Positions 10,100-19,442 of a DNA stretch of 57,321 nucleotides are shown piece after piece. The notes under the pieces were generated by a model, which saw only the letters and a list, made by a program, of their open reading frames with translations, did not search any database and was not told the DNA's origin. The stretch's first letter is position 1. Each line of letters opens with the position of its first letter. A program made the position numbers and the translations under genes. The DNA is taken from contig JAGATN010000002.1 of the NCBI GenBank assembly GCA_017621225.1, positions 1 to 57,321 of the forward strand, read 5' to 3'. The stretch comes from Muribaculaceae bacterium (GTDB lineage: Bacteria > Bacteroidota > Bacteroidia > Bacteroidales > Muribaculaceae).

Positions 10100-11059
10100 T
10101 CAACCAATCAGCATTTTACGTATGGTCACGGCCATACGCCATAATAAATCATTCGACATCAAGGCCCGGTAAATCCGGGCTTTGAGCGTTAATGGCACTC
10201 CTACGTGGCGGCTCAACATAGCTACACGAGTGCCCAAATCGCCGTCATGCAGCTGAAAGGCATGCGACATGGCATATGTGAGCGACTTATCGACATATCT
10301 CCTTGCCTTGGCAAAATCGACATCGTAGCAAATACACAGCTTTTTAGTGGCATAAACGGCCTGACAGGCAAACACGGCCGAGCGACGCAAATCGGAATTG
10401 TGCGATATGCCGTCGCGCTCCGTCTCATAACACAAAGTCGATTCTGGCATATATGCCACATCGCCATTCGCAAGCAAAACGGCCAACACGGGCAAGTCCT
10501 CGCACCCGAACAGCTCGTTGCACACCATATCGGCATCACGACGGAGCGCATCCTTGACCAAACGCGCCCTATACATCGCGGTGCAGAGGTGGACGGAAAT
10601 GCCATCCGCATGCCACAAAAGCATTTCAAGCATTTTACGGCCCGGCGTTATCGTGCGGTAATCACGAATGCAATCGTTCCAACCGGTGTGCACCACCGAA
10701 ACCGAAGCATTGGCGTTAAGAATTTCGTATTGACGACCGAGCTTGTCATTGCTCGTCCAGTAATCGTCGCCGGCACAGTCGGCTATATATCGGCCCGACG
10801 CGGCGTTCAGGCAATCGAAATAATTTCGCACCACGCCTTTATTGGCGGCCATCGGCATCAGTTTCACCTTGTCGGGGTATGCGTCGCGATAGCGTTCGCA
10901 AATGGCGCGCGTGCCATCCGACGAACCATCCTCGCCTATTATCACCTCAAACGCCACGTCGCATCGCTGAGAGAGAATGCTGTCGAGCGTACGCGCAATT
11001 GAGCGTTCCTGATTGAACGTAAGTACGATTACCGATATTTCAGGTGCGGCGGCTTCCAT
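10100..11059 (-). CDS. Family 2 glycosyltransferase
   Basis: This 319-residue GT-A fold enzyme has VIVLTFNQE at the N-terminus, EDGSSDGT as the nucleotide-binding strand near residue 47 and an acidic GDDYW metal/sugar-binding motif near residue 98. It should transfer a sugar from a nucleotide donor during surface polysaccharide or glycan synthesis. The ATG at 11059 shares a base with the stop of the upstream family 4 gene (TGATG), so the two are translationally coupled. A GTG one codon earlier is an alternative start. No membrane segment is evident, so it probably works on the cytoplasmic face. Confidence 0.88.
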   Translation of the reverse strand: MEAAAPEISVIVLTFNQERSIARTLDSILSQRCDVAFEVIIGEDGSSDGTRAICERYRDAYPDKVKLMPMAANKGVVRNYFDCLNAASGRYIADCAGDDYWTSNDKLGRQYEILNANASVSVVHTGWNDCIRDYRTITPGRKMLEMLLWHADGISVHLCTAMYRARLVKDALRRDADMVCNELFGCEDLPVLAVLLANGDVAYMPESTLCYETERDGISHNSDLRRSAVFACQAVYATKKLCICYDVDFAKARRYVDKSLTYAMSHAFQLHDGDLGTRVAMLSRHVGVPLTLKARIYRALMSNDLLWRMAVTIRKMLIG

Positions 11060-12282
11060 CACGACAAGAGCATTCGCAATTTTTTAGCAAATTCACGGCG
11101 TAGCGAATCGGCCGAAAAGCCCGTCTGCCACTTTCGCAATGCGCTGTCTCGCAACATGCCGTAACGCAACTCGCTTTCGAGATAAGGCAATATGCCCCTG
11201 ACAAATTCTTCCGGCTCGGGGTCGACCGGCATCAACAGGCCACAGTCGTCATCGACCATTTCGCTCGTTCCGCCTACATCCGTGGCTATCACCGGTATGC
11301 CATACGACAACGCCTCGCATAAGGCTATCGGACAACCTTCATATGAACTCAGCAGCATGAACCAATCTATCGGTTCGGAGATATAAGCGCCGTGCACCTT
11401 GTCATTCGGTTCCGCGCCCCTTATTTCCACCGTCAGGTTACTCGGCACGCTCTCCGACACCATCTGCCGCAATCGAGGCATTTCGCTGCCGGAACCGATG
11501 TGTATCCATTTAAACGACGTGCCGGGTCGAGCTATCGCGAGCGCTTTTATCAGACGATAGTTGCTGCATACATTTTTTACGGGCTCGACTCTCGAACATG
11601 ACATGAAGGTAAGTTTATTGTCGGCCTTGACATGGCAAGTCGACATGCCAAGCGGCTTCCGACTGCCGAGATAACTCACCGTTATTTTATCGCTTATTTG
11701 CGGATATGTGCGTTGCAACGATTCGCATGAGTGCATACTTGCCGCGTAAATGCCCGTGATGGCTCCGATAACGCGCTCACGCAAGCTCATGGCCCTGCGC
11801 GAAACCACGTCGTAGCCGTGGGCGCGCGAAACCACTTTCAGCCCGTCGGCCGCCATCAACGCCCCCATGGTGGGATAATCGAGCCAGAAGGTGTAGACCA
11901 ACGTGTTCTCCGCCGACAATCCATGCCGAGCCATATATCGCTTTAAGAACCGTTTAAATGCCACCGCACTAAGCGCAAAAGTCATGTCGGAGTATTTATG
12001 ACTGCTCATCGCGGAGCGAATTACGTCGACCGACATCAGATATACGGCACGCCTCGACTTGATGCGGTTGTCGGCACAATTTATCCAGTCGTCACACACC
12101 TCAACGTTGGGCCAAGGTGATAAATCGAATGCGTCGCCCCTGTTAACCATCGGCATCAGTATCACGCGATCCCATTCGTGCGACAACGCATCGATCTCCG
12201 CTGATACGAACGGCGTTTCGGTTATGCCCCCATACGGGAACGATTCGGTAATTAATATGAGCGTGGCCTGCATATTCTTCAT
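11059..12282 (-). CDS. Family 4 glycosyltransferase
   Basis: This 407-residue GT-B fold enzyme has the C-terminal donor-binding region SSYEGCPIALCEALSYG with the EX7E pair and DVGGTSEMV, typical of retaining glycosyltransferases. The middle motif SRVEPVKN is also family-typical. The open frame extends to a TTG at 12375, but the ATG at 12282 has a purine-rich GGGGA just upstream and starts just before the first beta strand (LILITESFPYGG). Another ATG lies three codons later. It is coupled to the following family 2 enzyme and divergent from a second family 2 gene, so the three probably serve one glycan. Confidence 0.85.
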   Translation of the reverse strand: MKNMQATLILITESFPYGGITETPFVSAEIDALSHEWDRVILMPMVNRGDAFDLSPWPNVEVCDDWINCADNRIKSRRAVYLMSVDVIRSAMSSHKYSDMTFALSAVAFKRFLKRYMARHGLSAENTLVYTFWLDYPTMGALMAADGLKVVSRAHGYDVVSRRAMSLRERVIGAITGIYAASMHSCESLQRTYPQISDKITVSYLGSRKPLGMSTCHVKADNKLTFMSCSRVEPVKNVCSNYRLIKALAIARPGTSFKWIHIGSGSEMPRLRQMVSESVPSNLTVEIRGAEPNDKVHGAYISEPIDWFMLLSSYEGCPIALCEALSYGIPVIATDVGGTSEMVDDDCGLLMPVDPEPEEFVRGILPYLESELRYGMLRDSALRKWQTGFSADSLRREFAKKLRMLLS

Positions 12283-12355
12283 TTCCCCGCAAGTTACCAA
12301 TATTTTTTCATTCGCCAAAATAGCCTTTTTGACTTTTTCGCTTGAAAATAATTCG

Positions 12356-12363
12356 TAATTTTG
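12356..12363 (+). promoter_or_regulatory. -7 promoter box of the plus-strand glycosyltransferase
   Basis: TAATTTTG matches TAnnTTTG and stands 18 bases before the ATG at 12381. This places the real start downstream of the TTG at 12342. Confidence 0.6.
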
Positions 12364-12380
12364 TTCATTCAACAATAATC

Positions 12381-13340
12381 ATGGGCTCACACTTTTCAAT
12401 ATCAGTAATAATACCGGTAAAAAACCGCAGGTTCGAGATAATTCGCACACTAAATTCAATAGCGAGGCAGCAAACGTTGCCGGAACGAATCATAATAGTC
12501 GACAACAATTCGACCGATTCGACATTGGATGCCGTCAACGATTGGATATCGACAACCGACCTTGAAGGCACTTCGATATCGATTACGTCGGAATTGAAGC
12601 CCGGAGCATCGGCGGCAAGAAACAAAGGATTGGCCGAAACCGACACCAAGTATGTGATGTTTTTCGACTCTGACGACGAAATGAGGCCCGACCACATCGA
12701 CCGCATCGCCAAACGTCTGACGTCGGATGGCAGCATCGATTTGCTTTTCTTTGATTTGGCCCTGATTGACGAGGATGGCTGGACCAAGACAAAATCGGTG
12801 ACCGACACCAATTTTTTACGCGGTCACATATTCCATTCATCCTTATCCACCGACCGTTTCGCGACGACTACCGAACTGGCGCGCAAAGCAGGCGGCTGGG
12901 ACGAATCGTTACCATCGTGGAACGACCTCGAATTTGGCGTACGCCTTCTGCTGAACTCAACGCATACAGCAAAACTATACGGCGAACCGAGGGTAGTGGC
13001 ACATCATTCGGAAATATCCATCTCCACCACTCCGCTTTCCGAATCGGGGCCCGACAAAGAGCTATCGCTATCAAGGATATACGACACCTTGTCATCGTCG
13101 GGCAATCAATTGGCCTTAAAATGGGTGCAGGCGCGCCGAATAATGCTTGCGGCTCAGTATGCACGCGAAGGATTAAAAGAGCGCGGACGCGAATTGTTTG
13201 CACAAACCATGGCCGACGTAAGCCTGCCGGATGCATTCAAGCTGAGGCTCATATACAATACGGTTCGCGCTTTCGGACGCGGAGGCGCGGCACTCGCCAC
13301 CTTCTTTTTCAAGGAACCGTCACCGAAAAATAAGGGTTAG
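12381..13340 (+). CDS. Family 2 glycosyltransferase
   Basis: This 319-residue GT-A enzyme has VIIPVKNRR at the N-terminus, IVDNNSTDST as the nucleotide-binding motif near residue 40 and FFDSDDEM as the acidic metal-binding motif near residue 95. It should add a sugar to a surface glycan, working with the two divergent glycosyltransferases next to it. The ATG at 12381 is chosen because the promoter box ends at 12363. The gene converges on the sulfatase gene and the two coding ends overlap by 32 bases. Confidence 0.87.
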   Translation: MGSHFSISVIIPVKNRRFEIIRTLNSIARQQTLPERIIIVDNNSTDSTLDAVNDWISTTDLEGTSISITSELKPGASAARNKGLAETDTKYVMFFDSDDEMRPDHIDRIAKRLTSDGSIDLLFFDLALIDEDGWTKTKSVTDTNFLRGHIFHSSLSTDRFATTTELARKAGGWDESLPSWNDLEFGVRLLLNSTHTAKLYGEPRVVAHHSEISISTTPLSESGPDKELSLSRIYDTLSSSGNQLALKWVQARRIMLAAQYAREGLKERGRELFAQTMADVSLPDAFKLRLIYNTVRAFGRGGAALATFFFKEPSPKNKG

Positions 13341-14835
13341 GCTTGTGTTCACGGCGCACTATCTCTATCATTTGCGCCACAATGTCGGGATGCATCGAGG
13401 CCACGTCATGGTCTTCGTGCAGATCGGTCGACAGGTCGTATAGCTCGGCCTTTCCCCTCTTTACTATTAGCTTCCAGTCATTTTGCCTTACGCCTATCTG
13501 GTCGGTTTCGTCAAATTCCCAATACAGGAAATCGTGACGTTTCTGTTTCTTGTCGTTGCCGAGCAATGTAGGCAGAAATGATATTCCGTCAAATTCATCG
13601 TCTTTGCCGTTGGCAAACTTTCCGACATTCGTGCCGAGCAATTCGCACAGCGTCGGCATCACATCGTAAAACGCCAACATATGTTCATTTTCCGTTCCGG
13701 CGGCCACCTTACCGGGCCAGCTCACAATGAACGGCACTCGAATGCCACCTTCATGGCATGACCGTTTCAACCCTTTCAGCTTACCGTCACGACCAAAAAA
13801 TGTCGGATCGGCCCCACCCTCCTCATGAGGGCCATTGTCGCTCGTAAACACTATTATGGTATTGTCGGCAAATCCTTTTTCCTCAAGCTTTGCCACCACT
13901 TCGCCAACATATGCGTCAAGGCGCGATATCATTGCGGCAAACTGCGCGTGAGTATGCTCGGTGGCGTTATATCGCGACGACTCCTGACCGCCCCACGTTT
14001 TGTCGACAAAAAATTTCTTTTTGTATCGGCGAAGCAACGAATCGTTTGGCTGCACGAGCTCGGCATGCGGCAAAGTGTAGGTAAGCAATCCGAAAAACGG
14101 CTTCTTACCATCTTGCCGGTCAATCCAGTCGAGAGCCTCGCGATGTATCATATCGGCCGAATATTGCTTTCGCTTCAGATATTCGTCACCATACATGGGG
14201 TGCGCCACATTCTCTTGCATGACCACTCGCACCACTGCCGTATCGCCCAGTTCCGGCCGATAGCGATTCAAAAAATTGGGGTAATACAAATGTGCCTGAA
14301 ACTGGCATATGTAACCATAAAACTCATCTATGCCCCGTTTGTCGGGAGTAGACGCCGAGCCCTCATATCCTCCGGCCCATTTGCCAAACATACCGGTGGC
14401 GTACCCCTTTTTCTTCATTATCTCCGGAATTATTATGTGTTCGGGATCATATGGATGCTGACCGACCACCGAAAAGTCCTTATTGACGCCATACTCCACC
14501 ATCGGCACATTGCGCCAATACTCCTTGTTTCCTCTGACCTCACAATGCCCCGTATGCTGCCCCGTCATGAGCGACGCGCGCGAAGGCGCACTCACCGGAC
14601 TTCCGGCGTACGCCTGGGTGAAACGCATTCCTCTGCGCGCGAGCGAATCGATGTTTGGAGTGGATATGTATGGCTGTCCATAACATCCGAGATCTCCGTA
14701 GCCCATGTCATCACACATTATATATATCACGTTGGGACGATTGTCAGCGGCATAGCTGAAAGGCAGTCCGGCAGCCAAACCTCCGGCAAGGGCAAACATC
14801 CTGCCACCCGACATCAACTTAATCAGATTTGTCAT
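13309..14835 (-). CDS. Ser-type sulfatase
   Basis: This 508-residue exported sulfatase has a short signal peptide (about residues 1-30) and the metal-binding start DDMGYGDLGCYG. The maturation motif S82-A-P-S-R-A-S-L-M-T-G identifies S82 as the residue to be oxidised to formylglycine. It is therefore a Ser-type enzyme needing an anaerobic radical-SAM maturase, and no maturase gene lies in this window. It should hydrolyse sulfate esters on host or diet glycans in the periplasm. The gene has its own promoter box upstream, and no SusC/SusD pair is adjacent. The substrate cannot be told. Confidence 0.92.
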   Translation of the reverse strand: MTNLIKLMSGGRMFALAGGLAAGLPFSYAADNRPNVIYIMCDDMGYGDLGCYGQPYISTPNIDSLARRGMRFTQAYAGSPVSAPSRASLMTGQHTGHCEVRGNKEYWRNVPMVEYGVNKDFSVVGQHPYDPEHIIIPEIMKKKGYATGMFGKWAGGYEGSASTPDKRGIDEFYGYICQFQAHLYYPNFLNRYRPELGDTAVVRVVMQENVAHPMYGDEYLKRKQYSADMIHREALDWIDRQDGKKPFFGLLTYTLPHAELVQPNDSLLRRYKKKFFVDKTWGGQESSRYNATEHTHAQFAAMISRLDAYVGEVVAKLEEKGFADNTIIVFTSDNGPHEEGGADPTFFGRDGKLKGLKRSCHEGGIRVPFIVSWPGKVAAGTENEHMLAFYDVMPTLCELLGTNVGKFANGKDDEFDGISFLPTLLGNDKKQKRHDFLYWEFDETDQIGVRQNDWKLIVKRGKAELYDLSTDLHEDHDVASMHPDIVAQMIEIVRREHKPNPYFSVTVP

Positions 14836-14856
14836 ATCAAATATTTTCCGTTTTCA

Positions 14857-14864
14857 CAAAGATA
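14857..14864 (-). promoter_or_regulatory. -7 promoter box of the sulfatase gene
   Basis: TATCTTTG on the minus strand (plus CAAAGATA) fits TAnnTTTG and lies 22 bases before the sulfatase ATG. Confidence 0.6.
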
Positions 14865-14948
14865 TAAAAAATAATCATACTTTCATCGAGCCGGCACTCA
14901 TTTTCATCAGAAAAAGAGCATCGTCTCATAAGCGAAAACGGTTAGCGG

Positions 14949-16376
14949 CTACTTTGCAGCACGGTTGAGCAACCCGTTTTTCCTGTCGATGTGTCGGGAA
15001 TAATATCCGTCAAACGTAATGAGCCTCACCACACCGAACGACAGGGCACAAACGATGGTAAGAGGAAGAATCGACGAGTATGCCCCGGCCATCTCGGCCG
15101 TAAGGAATATGGCCATCAACGGAGCGCGAATGACTCCGGCCATTGCTCCGGCCATACCGTAATAGGCGAAGTCAGAAACGGGCAAATGCGTGCCAAACGC
15201 CACATTCATAAAATATGCGAATACGAATCCGGCAATGCATCCGGCAAACAACGTGGGCGCGAAATCGCCGGCCACGCCTCCCCCACTCACCGTCATTGCG
15301 GTGGCACAGCTCTTGCATATTATTATGCCAAGGCCGGTAAGGAGCAGCACATACGCCTCGCTATCGACAAACATGAATATGCCGCCATCGGCAAGCTTGG
15401 CGAAATCGCCATTTATGACATGCCCTATCGTATTGTAACCTTCGCCATACAGCACCGGAAACAGAAACAACAGCACGGCGAGCACGCCGCCGGCAAACAG
15501 GCATCGAACCCATCGGTTAGTCATTCTTCGCAACAAAGCCTCCATGAGCTTCATCACATAGTTGTAATACATCGAATATAAGCCGCAAAATACGCCCAAC
15601 AGCAACAAGAACGGCAATACCGACGCATCAAACGGTTGCGACTGCAAGAACGACACATCCATAGTGCAACCCGACAGTACGTAAGCCGTAAGAGCCGAAA
15701 CGAGCGTCGAAACCACCAATGCCAGAACCGACACCACAGTGAAGTCGACACGAAGTATTTCGAGGGCAAAAAGCGCGCCACCCACCGGAGCCTTGAATAT
15801 TCCCGCTATGCCCGCGCCCGCGCCGCACCCCACGAGAATCATCAGCATGCGCGTATCGACCTTAAACAGCTTGCCCACGTTGCTTCCCATACCCGCGCCC
15901 GCATAAGCAATAGGGCCTTCCGACCCGGCAGAACCACCAAAACTGAGCGTAACGGCTCCCGCGAGAATGGGCGAATACATCACATAACTTCCGAGCGAAT
16001 AAATGCCCTTGCGCATACCGGCCATCAACTTCGACACGCCGTGCGATATGTCGCGTTTCAGCACAAACCGCATATAAGCCGAAACTATCAAGATGCCAAC
16101 CACCGGCAATGCCAAAAGCCAATAGTTCATTTCGCGGCCGTCGAAACTCCTTGTCAAAAACGTCGACATGACACGCACAAGCCCTTTCAGCAGATATGCT
16201 CCCGTTCCGGCCATTAGCCCTACCACGGTGGCCAGAATAAACATGAACGGCTTATCGGGAATGTGCGCTACGCGCCACAGTCTTAGCCTACAAAAGCCGC
16301 GCCGCAACCTGTAGCCGAATCGCCCCGACACTTGGTGCATCGTGCGCCATCGCATTATGTTCAGCAATCCATCCAT
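14949..16376 (-). CDS. ClC-family chloride channel/transporter
   Basis: This 475-residue inner-membrane protein has about ten hydrophobic segments. The selectivity/gating motif GSEGP carries the gating glutamate E153, and VAGDFAP is the later filter motif. Aligned with E. coli ClcA, the helix APVGGALFALEIL places isoleucine I207 where ClcA has the proton-pathway glutamate E203, whereas E206 matches E202. This suggests weak or no proton coupling, i.e. a channel-like member, but that is inference. No CBS domain follows the membrane part. It lies alone behind the sulfatase gene. Confidence 0.9.
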   Translation of the reverse strand: MDGLLNIMRWRTMHQVSGRFGYRLRRGFCRLRLWRVAHIPDKPFMFILATVVGLMAGTGAYLLKGLVRVMSTFLTRSFDGREMNYWLLALPVVGILIVSAYMRFVLKRDISHGVSKLMAGMRKGIYSLGSYVMYSPILAGAVTLSFGGSAGSEGPIAYAGAGMGSNVGKLFKVDTRMLMILVGCGAGAGIAGIFKAPVGGALFALEILRVDFTVVSVLALVVSTLVSALTAYVLSGCTMDVSFLQSQPFDASVLPFLLLLGVFCGLYSMYYNYVMKLMEALLRRMTNRWVRCLFAGGVLAVLLFLFPVLYGEGYNTIGHVINGDFAKLADGGIFMFVDSEAYVLLLTGLGIIICKSCATAMTVSGGGVAGDFAPTLFAGCIAGFVFAYFMNVAFGTHLPVSDFAYYGMAGAMAGVIRAPLMAIFLTAEMAGAYSSILPLTIVCALSFGVVRLITFDGYYSRHIDRKNGLLNRAAK

Positions 16377-16526
16377 ACTATACTATCTAACAATCGCAAG
16401 TCGGCATGGTTCTTCATACGGTCACGAGATGAAATCCACACGTGCATTTTAAGCCGTTTTGCGTACTTATCTTTGCACCATGTTGCAGATTATGTGATTT
16501 TGTTCGGATTTTACACCGAATTTTAG

Positions 16527-16534
16527 TAATTTTG
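16527..16534 (+). promoter_or_regulatory. -7 promoter box of efp
   Basis: TAATTTTG followed by C fits the -7 box. The ATG of efp is at 16616, giving a leader of roughly 75 bases. A degenerate TTCG lies 20 bases upstream as a possible -33 box. Confidence 0.6.
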
Positions 16535-16615
16535 CAGCGCAAACATTGCGACACCGCCATACGCGCGGTTCAAATACCTTATGATCAAAACAATAAGCGA
16601 AATTTAAATAATTTT

Positions 16616-17182
16616 ATGGCAACTACTGCAGATTTTAAAAACGGAATGTGCCTCGAAATCGACGGCAACTATTTCTTCATTGTTGAGTTTCTTCATGTAA
16701 AACCCGGCAAAGGCCCGGCTTTTGTACGCACCAAACTCAAAAACGTAAAAACAGGCCGCGTAATCGACAAAACTTGGAACTCGGGAGTAAAGGTTGATGA
16801 AGTACGCATCGAACGTCGTCCTTATCAGTATCTCTACAAAGACGACATGGGCTACAACTTCATGCACACCGAAACATTCGAGCAGGTAGCCCTCCCCGGC
16901 GAAAGCATCGAAGGCGTTCAGTTCCTGAAGGAAGGCGACATCTGCGAGGCTATGGTTCACGCTGCATCCGACACCATTCTTACTTGCGAAATGCCCACAA
17001 GCGTAGTGCTTGAAATAACTTATACCGAACCGGGCATAAAGGGCGACACCGCAACCAACACGCTCAAACCCGCCACAGTGGAAACAGGAGCCGAGGTACG
17101 CGTTCCGTTGTTCTGCAACATAGGCGACAAGGTTCGCATCGACACCCGCGACGGTTCGTATGTAGAACGCATCAAGGCATAA
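16616..17182 (+). CDS. efp: Elongation factor P
   Basis: This 188-residue translation factor relieves ribosome stalling at consecutive prolines. The N-terminal KOW-like domain carries [15 protein letters not shown], whose exposed lysine corresponds to the residue modified in E. coli (K34). The C-terminal OB domains end in [19 protein letters not shown]. The open frame extends upstream, but the ATG at 16616 gives the standard family length and follows an A/T-rich leader with a promoter box. A hairpin terminator follows the gene. Confidence 0.97.
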   Translation: MATTADFKNGMCLEIDGNYFFIVEFLHVKPGKGPAFVRTKLKNVKTGRVIDKTWNSGVKVDEVRIERRPYQYLYKDDMGYNFMHTETFEQVALPGESIEGVQFLKEGDICEAMVHAASDTILTCEMPTSVVLEITYTEPGIKGDTATNTLKPATVETGAEVRVPLFCNIGDKVRIDTRDGSYVERIKA

Positions 17183-17215
17183 TTGAGCTTACGAAACGCT
17201 TAATTACCATACAAG

Positions 17216-17257
17216 CCCGGAACAAAGCTTAAGGCCCGTTCCGGGTTTTGCTTTTTT
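17216..17257 (+). terminator. Terminator of efp
   Basis: CCCGGAAC (17216-17223) pairs perfectly with GTTCCGGG (17238-17245) around a 14-base loop and is followed by TTTTGCTTTTTT. It lies 33 bases past the efp stop codon. Confidence 0.88.
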
Positions 17258-17326
17258 ACAAACATTACAACAGGTAAATGCGTTGTCACAATATGATAAC
17301 CGATAAAAACGAACCATTTTTTACAT

Positions 17327-17917
17327 ATGAGCACCACTGACATTGAATCGCATCCATGGCAACCATTCATTCCCGACCATGCAAAAATATTGATAATGGG
17401 AACGTTTCCACCCAAGCCCGAACGCTGGTCGATGGACTTTTATTATCCCAACCGAATAAACGATTTTTGGCGCATGATGGGATTGGTGTTTTTTGACAAC
17501 AAAGACCGTTTCTGGGATCAAGAATCAAAACAATTCAGGCTCGACGACATAAAGCGACTGCTGATAGAGCGCGGCATTGCACTCAGCGACACCGGCGCAG
17601 CCGTACGCCGCCTGAAAGACAACGCATCCGACAAATATCTCGAAATAGTAAAGCCCGTAAATCTCGACGGATTGCTAAAGATAATGCCCGAATGCATCGC
17701 CGTGGCCACAACGGGGCAAAAGGCAGCCCAAGTGATAGCCGACTTAACCTCGACGCCGCTTCCGGCAATGGGCGAATGCATCGCAACCACGCGCAGCGAT
17801 TCGGACAGGAGAATCGACATATACCGAATGCCGTCAACGTCGCGCGCATATCCGATGGCATTGGAAAAGAAAGCGGCCTATTATGCCCGCATGTTCGAAA
17901 AAACGGGGCTGATATGA
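17327..17917 (+). CDS. Uracil-DNA glycosylase-family protein
   Basis: This 196-residue protein resembles the Mug/TDG-like branch of the uracil-DNA glycosylase superfamily. The N-terminal motif MGTFPPKPERWSMDFYY corresponds to the G-x-x-P water-activating loop, followed by NRINDFWRMM, a common pattern in this group. The C-terminal half has MPSTSRAYPM as the probable DNA-intercalating loop. It would remove damaged or deaminated bases to start base-excision repair. No signal peptide or membrane segment is visible. It lies between the efp terminator and the DedA promoter, so it is probably transcribed alone. Exact substrate is unknown. Confidence 0.78.
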   Translation: MSTTDIESHPWQPFIPDHAKILIMGTFPPKPERWSMDFYYPNRINDFWRMMGLVFFDNKDRFWDQESKQFRLDDIKRLLIERGIALSDTGAAVRRLKDNASDKYLEIVKPVNLDGLLKIMPECIAVATTGQKAAQVIADLTSTPLPAMGECIATTRSDSDRRIDIYRMPSTSRAYPMALEKKAAYYARMFEKTGLI

Positions 17918-17948
17918 CCGCAGCTTCATATACTACGCTCAACAAATA

Positions 17949-17980
17949 TTTGGTAAGAGACAAATAAGATTGTACCTTTG
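17949..17980 (+). promoter_or_regulatory. Promoter of the DedA-family gene
   Basis: TTTG at 17949-17952 and TACCTTTG at 17973-17980 are separated by exactly 20 bases, a full match to the Bacteroidota -33/-7 promoter. Transcription would start near 17987, which rules out the upstream TTG start at 17978 and supports the ATG at 18032. Confidence 0.85.
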
Positions 17981-18031
17981 CCAAACGAAACTCAGAGGTT
18001 GTTTAAAAACGACTTCTTAAATAGACATTTA

Positions 18032-18712
18032 ATGCTGTTCGACATTATAACGTTGGCCATTTTTGATGCGGCCGCCATTTTTGATGAATTGCTGCATGCC
18101 GATTATATGACAGTGTATCTGTTGGTTTTCGGCCTCATGTGCGTGGAAAGTTCGTTCATACCTTTTCCGTCGGAAGTGATAGTTCCGCCGGCCGCCTATC
18201 TGGCATGCACGAAAGACGACATCAACATAGTGGTCGTGGTGCTATTGGCTACCGCAGGAGCCATAGTGGGCGCGCTCATCAACTATTACATATCCGACTG
18301 GATAGGCCGACCGATAGTTTACCGGTTTGCCAACAGCCGATTCGGGCATATGTGCCTCATCGACGAAAACAAGGTGAAGCACGCCGAAGAATATTTCGAC
18401 AAGCATGGAGCCATATCCACGTTCATAGGCCGACTGATACCCGCCGTGCGCCAACTGATATCGATTCCTGCCGGCCTCGCGCGCATGAACATAGGCAAGT
18501 TCATATTGTTCACCGGACTGGGCGCCACAGTATGGAACGTAGTGCTCGCGCTCCTCGGCTGGTGGCTCGGCAAGGCCGTTCCCGAGCAGCAATTATATGC
18601 AGCCGTCGAAAAATATAACGACTATCTTACCTACGCAGGCCTTGCCATAGGCGTGGCGTGCGTGGCATTCATATTGTGGAATGCATTCAAACCACGTAAA
18701 CAGCAACAATAA
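18032..18712 (+). CDS. DedA-family membrane protein
   Basis: This 226-residue inner-membrane protein has ESSFIPFPSEVIVPPA near residue 40 (the acidic-proline re-entrant motif of DedA proteins) and GRLIPAVRQLISIPAG near residue 130 (the conserved basic G-R-x-x-P-x-x-R motif). Four to six hydrophobic segments follow the usual pattern. The family is implicated in flipping undecaprenyl phosphate or phospholipids and in proton-motive-force-linked envelope homeostasis. The leader contains a short AGAGGTTGTTTAAAAA stretch that recurs elsewhere in the window. It is followed by rpe 27 bases on, so the two may be co-transcribed. Confidence 0.9.
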   Translation: MLFDIITLAIFDAAAIFDELLHADYMTVYLLVFGLMCVESSFIPFPSEVIVPPAAYLACTKDDINIVVVVLLATAGAIVGALINYYISDWIGRPIVYRFANSRFGHMCLIDENKVKHAEEYFDKHGAISTFIGRLIPAVRQLISIPAGLARMNIGKFILFTGLGATVWNVVLALLGWWLGKAVPEQQLYAAVEKYNDYLTYAGLAIGVACVAFILWNAFKPRKQQQ

Positions 18713-18739
18713 CCTTAACCCCAAAAAGCATCAACTCAA

Positions 18740-19387
18740 ATGGCACTGGTATCCCCGTCGATTCTTTCAGCCGATTTCGGCAATCTCGACCGCGACATAA
18801 AAATGATCAACGCTTCAAGAGCCGACATGATACATATCGACGTTATGGACGGCGTATTCGTTCCTAACATATCAATAGGATTCCCCGCCATTAAGTCGAT
18901 TGCCAAGGTGGCCGAAAAGCCTCTCGACGTGCATCTGATGATAGTCGACCCCGGACGCTACGTAAGTCAGATACGCGATTGCGGGGCCTCGATAATGAAC
19001 GTTCATTACGAAGCATGCACACATCTGCATCGCGTCGTGCAGCAGATAAAGGATGCCGGCATGAAAGCTGCCGTAACGCTCAATCCCGCCACGCCGGTGG
19101 TGATGCTCGAAGACATAGCGCCCGACCTCGACATGGTGCTGCTAATGTCGGTCAATCCCGGATTCGGCGGACAAAAATTCATACCTGAAATACTGAACAA
19201 GACCAAACGGTTGCGCCGCCTGCTCGATGAGACGAAATCGAAGGCCCTAATCGAAATAGACGGTGGAGTAAATCTATCGACCGGTGCCGACCTGATGGCC
19301 GCCGGCGCCGACATTCTCGTCGCGGGCAATTTCGTCTTTTCTTCCGAAAATCCCCTCGACACCATTTCACGTCTAAAAGACTTGTAA
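18740..19387 (+). CDS. rpe: Ribulose-phosphate 3-epimerase
   Basis: This 215-residue TIM-barrel enzyme interconverts ribulose 5-phosphate and xylulose 5-phosphate in the pentose phosphate pathway. Key motifs are SPSILSADF at the start, HIDVMDGVFVPN (metal-binding His and catalytic Asp), HLMI, MSVNPGFGGQKF and IDGGVN. Length fits the family (about 215-225). It follows the DedA gene closely and no terminator was seen between them. Confidence 0.96.
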   Translation: MALVSPSILSADFGNLDRDIKMINASRADMIHIDVMDGVFVPNISIGFPAIKSIAKVAEKPLDVHLMIVDPGRYVSQIRDCGASIMNVHYEACTHLHRVVQQIKDAGMKAAVTLNPATPVVMLEDIAPDLDMVLLMSVNPGFGGQKFIPEILNKTKRLRRLLDETKSKALIEIDGGVNLSTGADLMAAGADILVAGNFVFSSENPLDTISRLKDL

Positions 19388-19409
19388 AAATTTTTTCATT
19401 GCAACAGTA

Positions 19410-19433
19410 GGGGTATCGGAGCGAATATTCATC
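19410..19433 (+). promoter_or_regulatory. Candidate ECF-sigma promoter before the sigma gene
   Basis: GGGGTA (19410-19415) and CATC (19430-19433) are separated by 14 bases. The same arrangement recurs before the FecR gene at 19964-19987. CATC resembles the CGTC-type -10 element of ECF promoters, so this may be an autoregulated promoter. The ATG follows after 9 bases, leaving almost no leader. Confidence 0.5.
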
Positions 19434-19442
19434 ATAGCTAAT

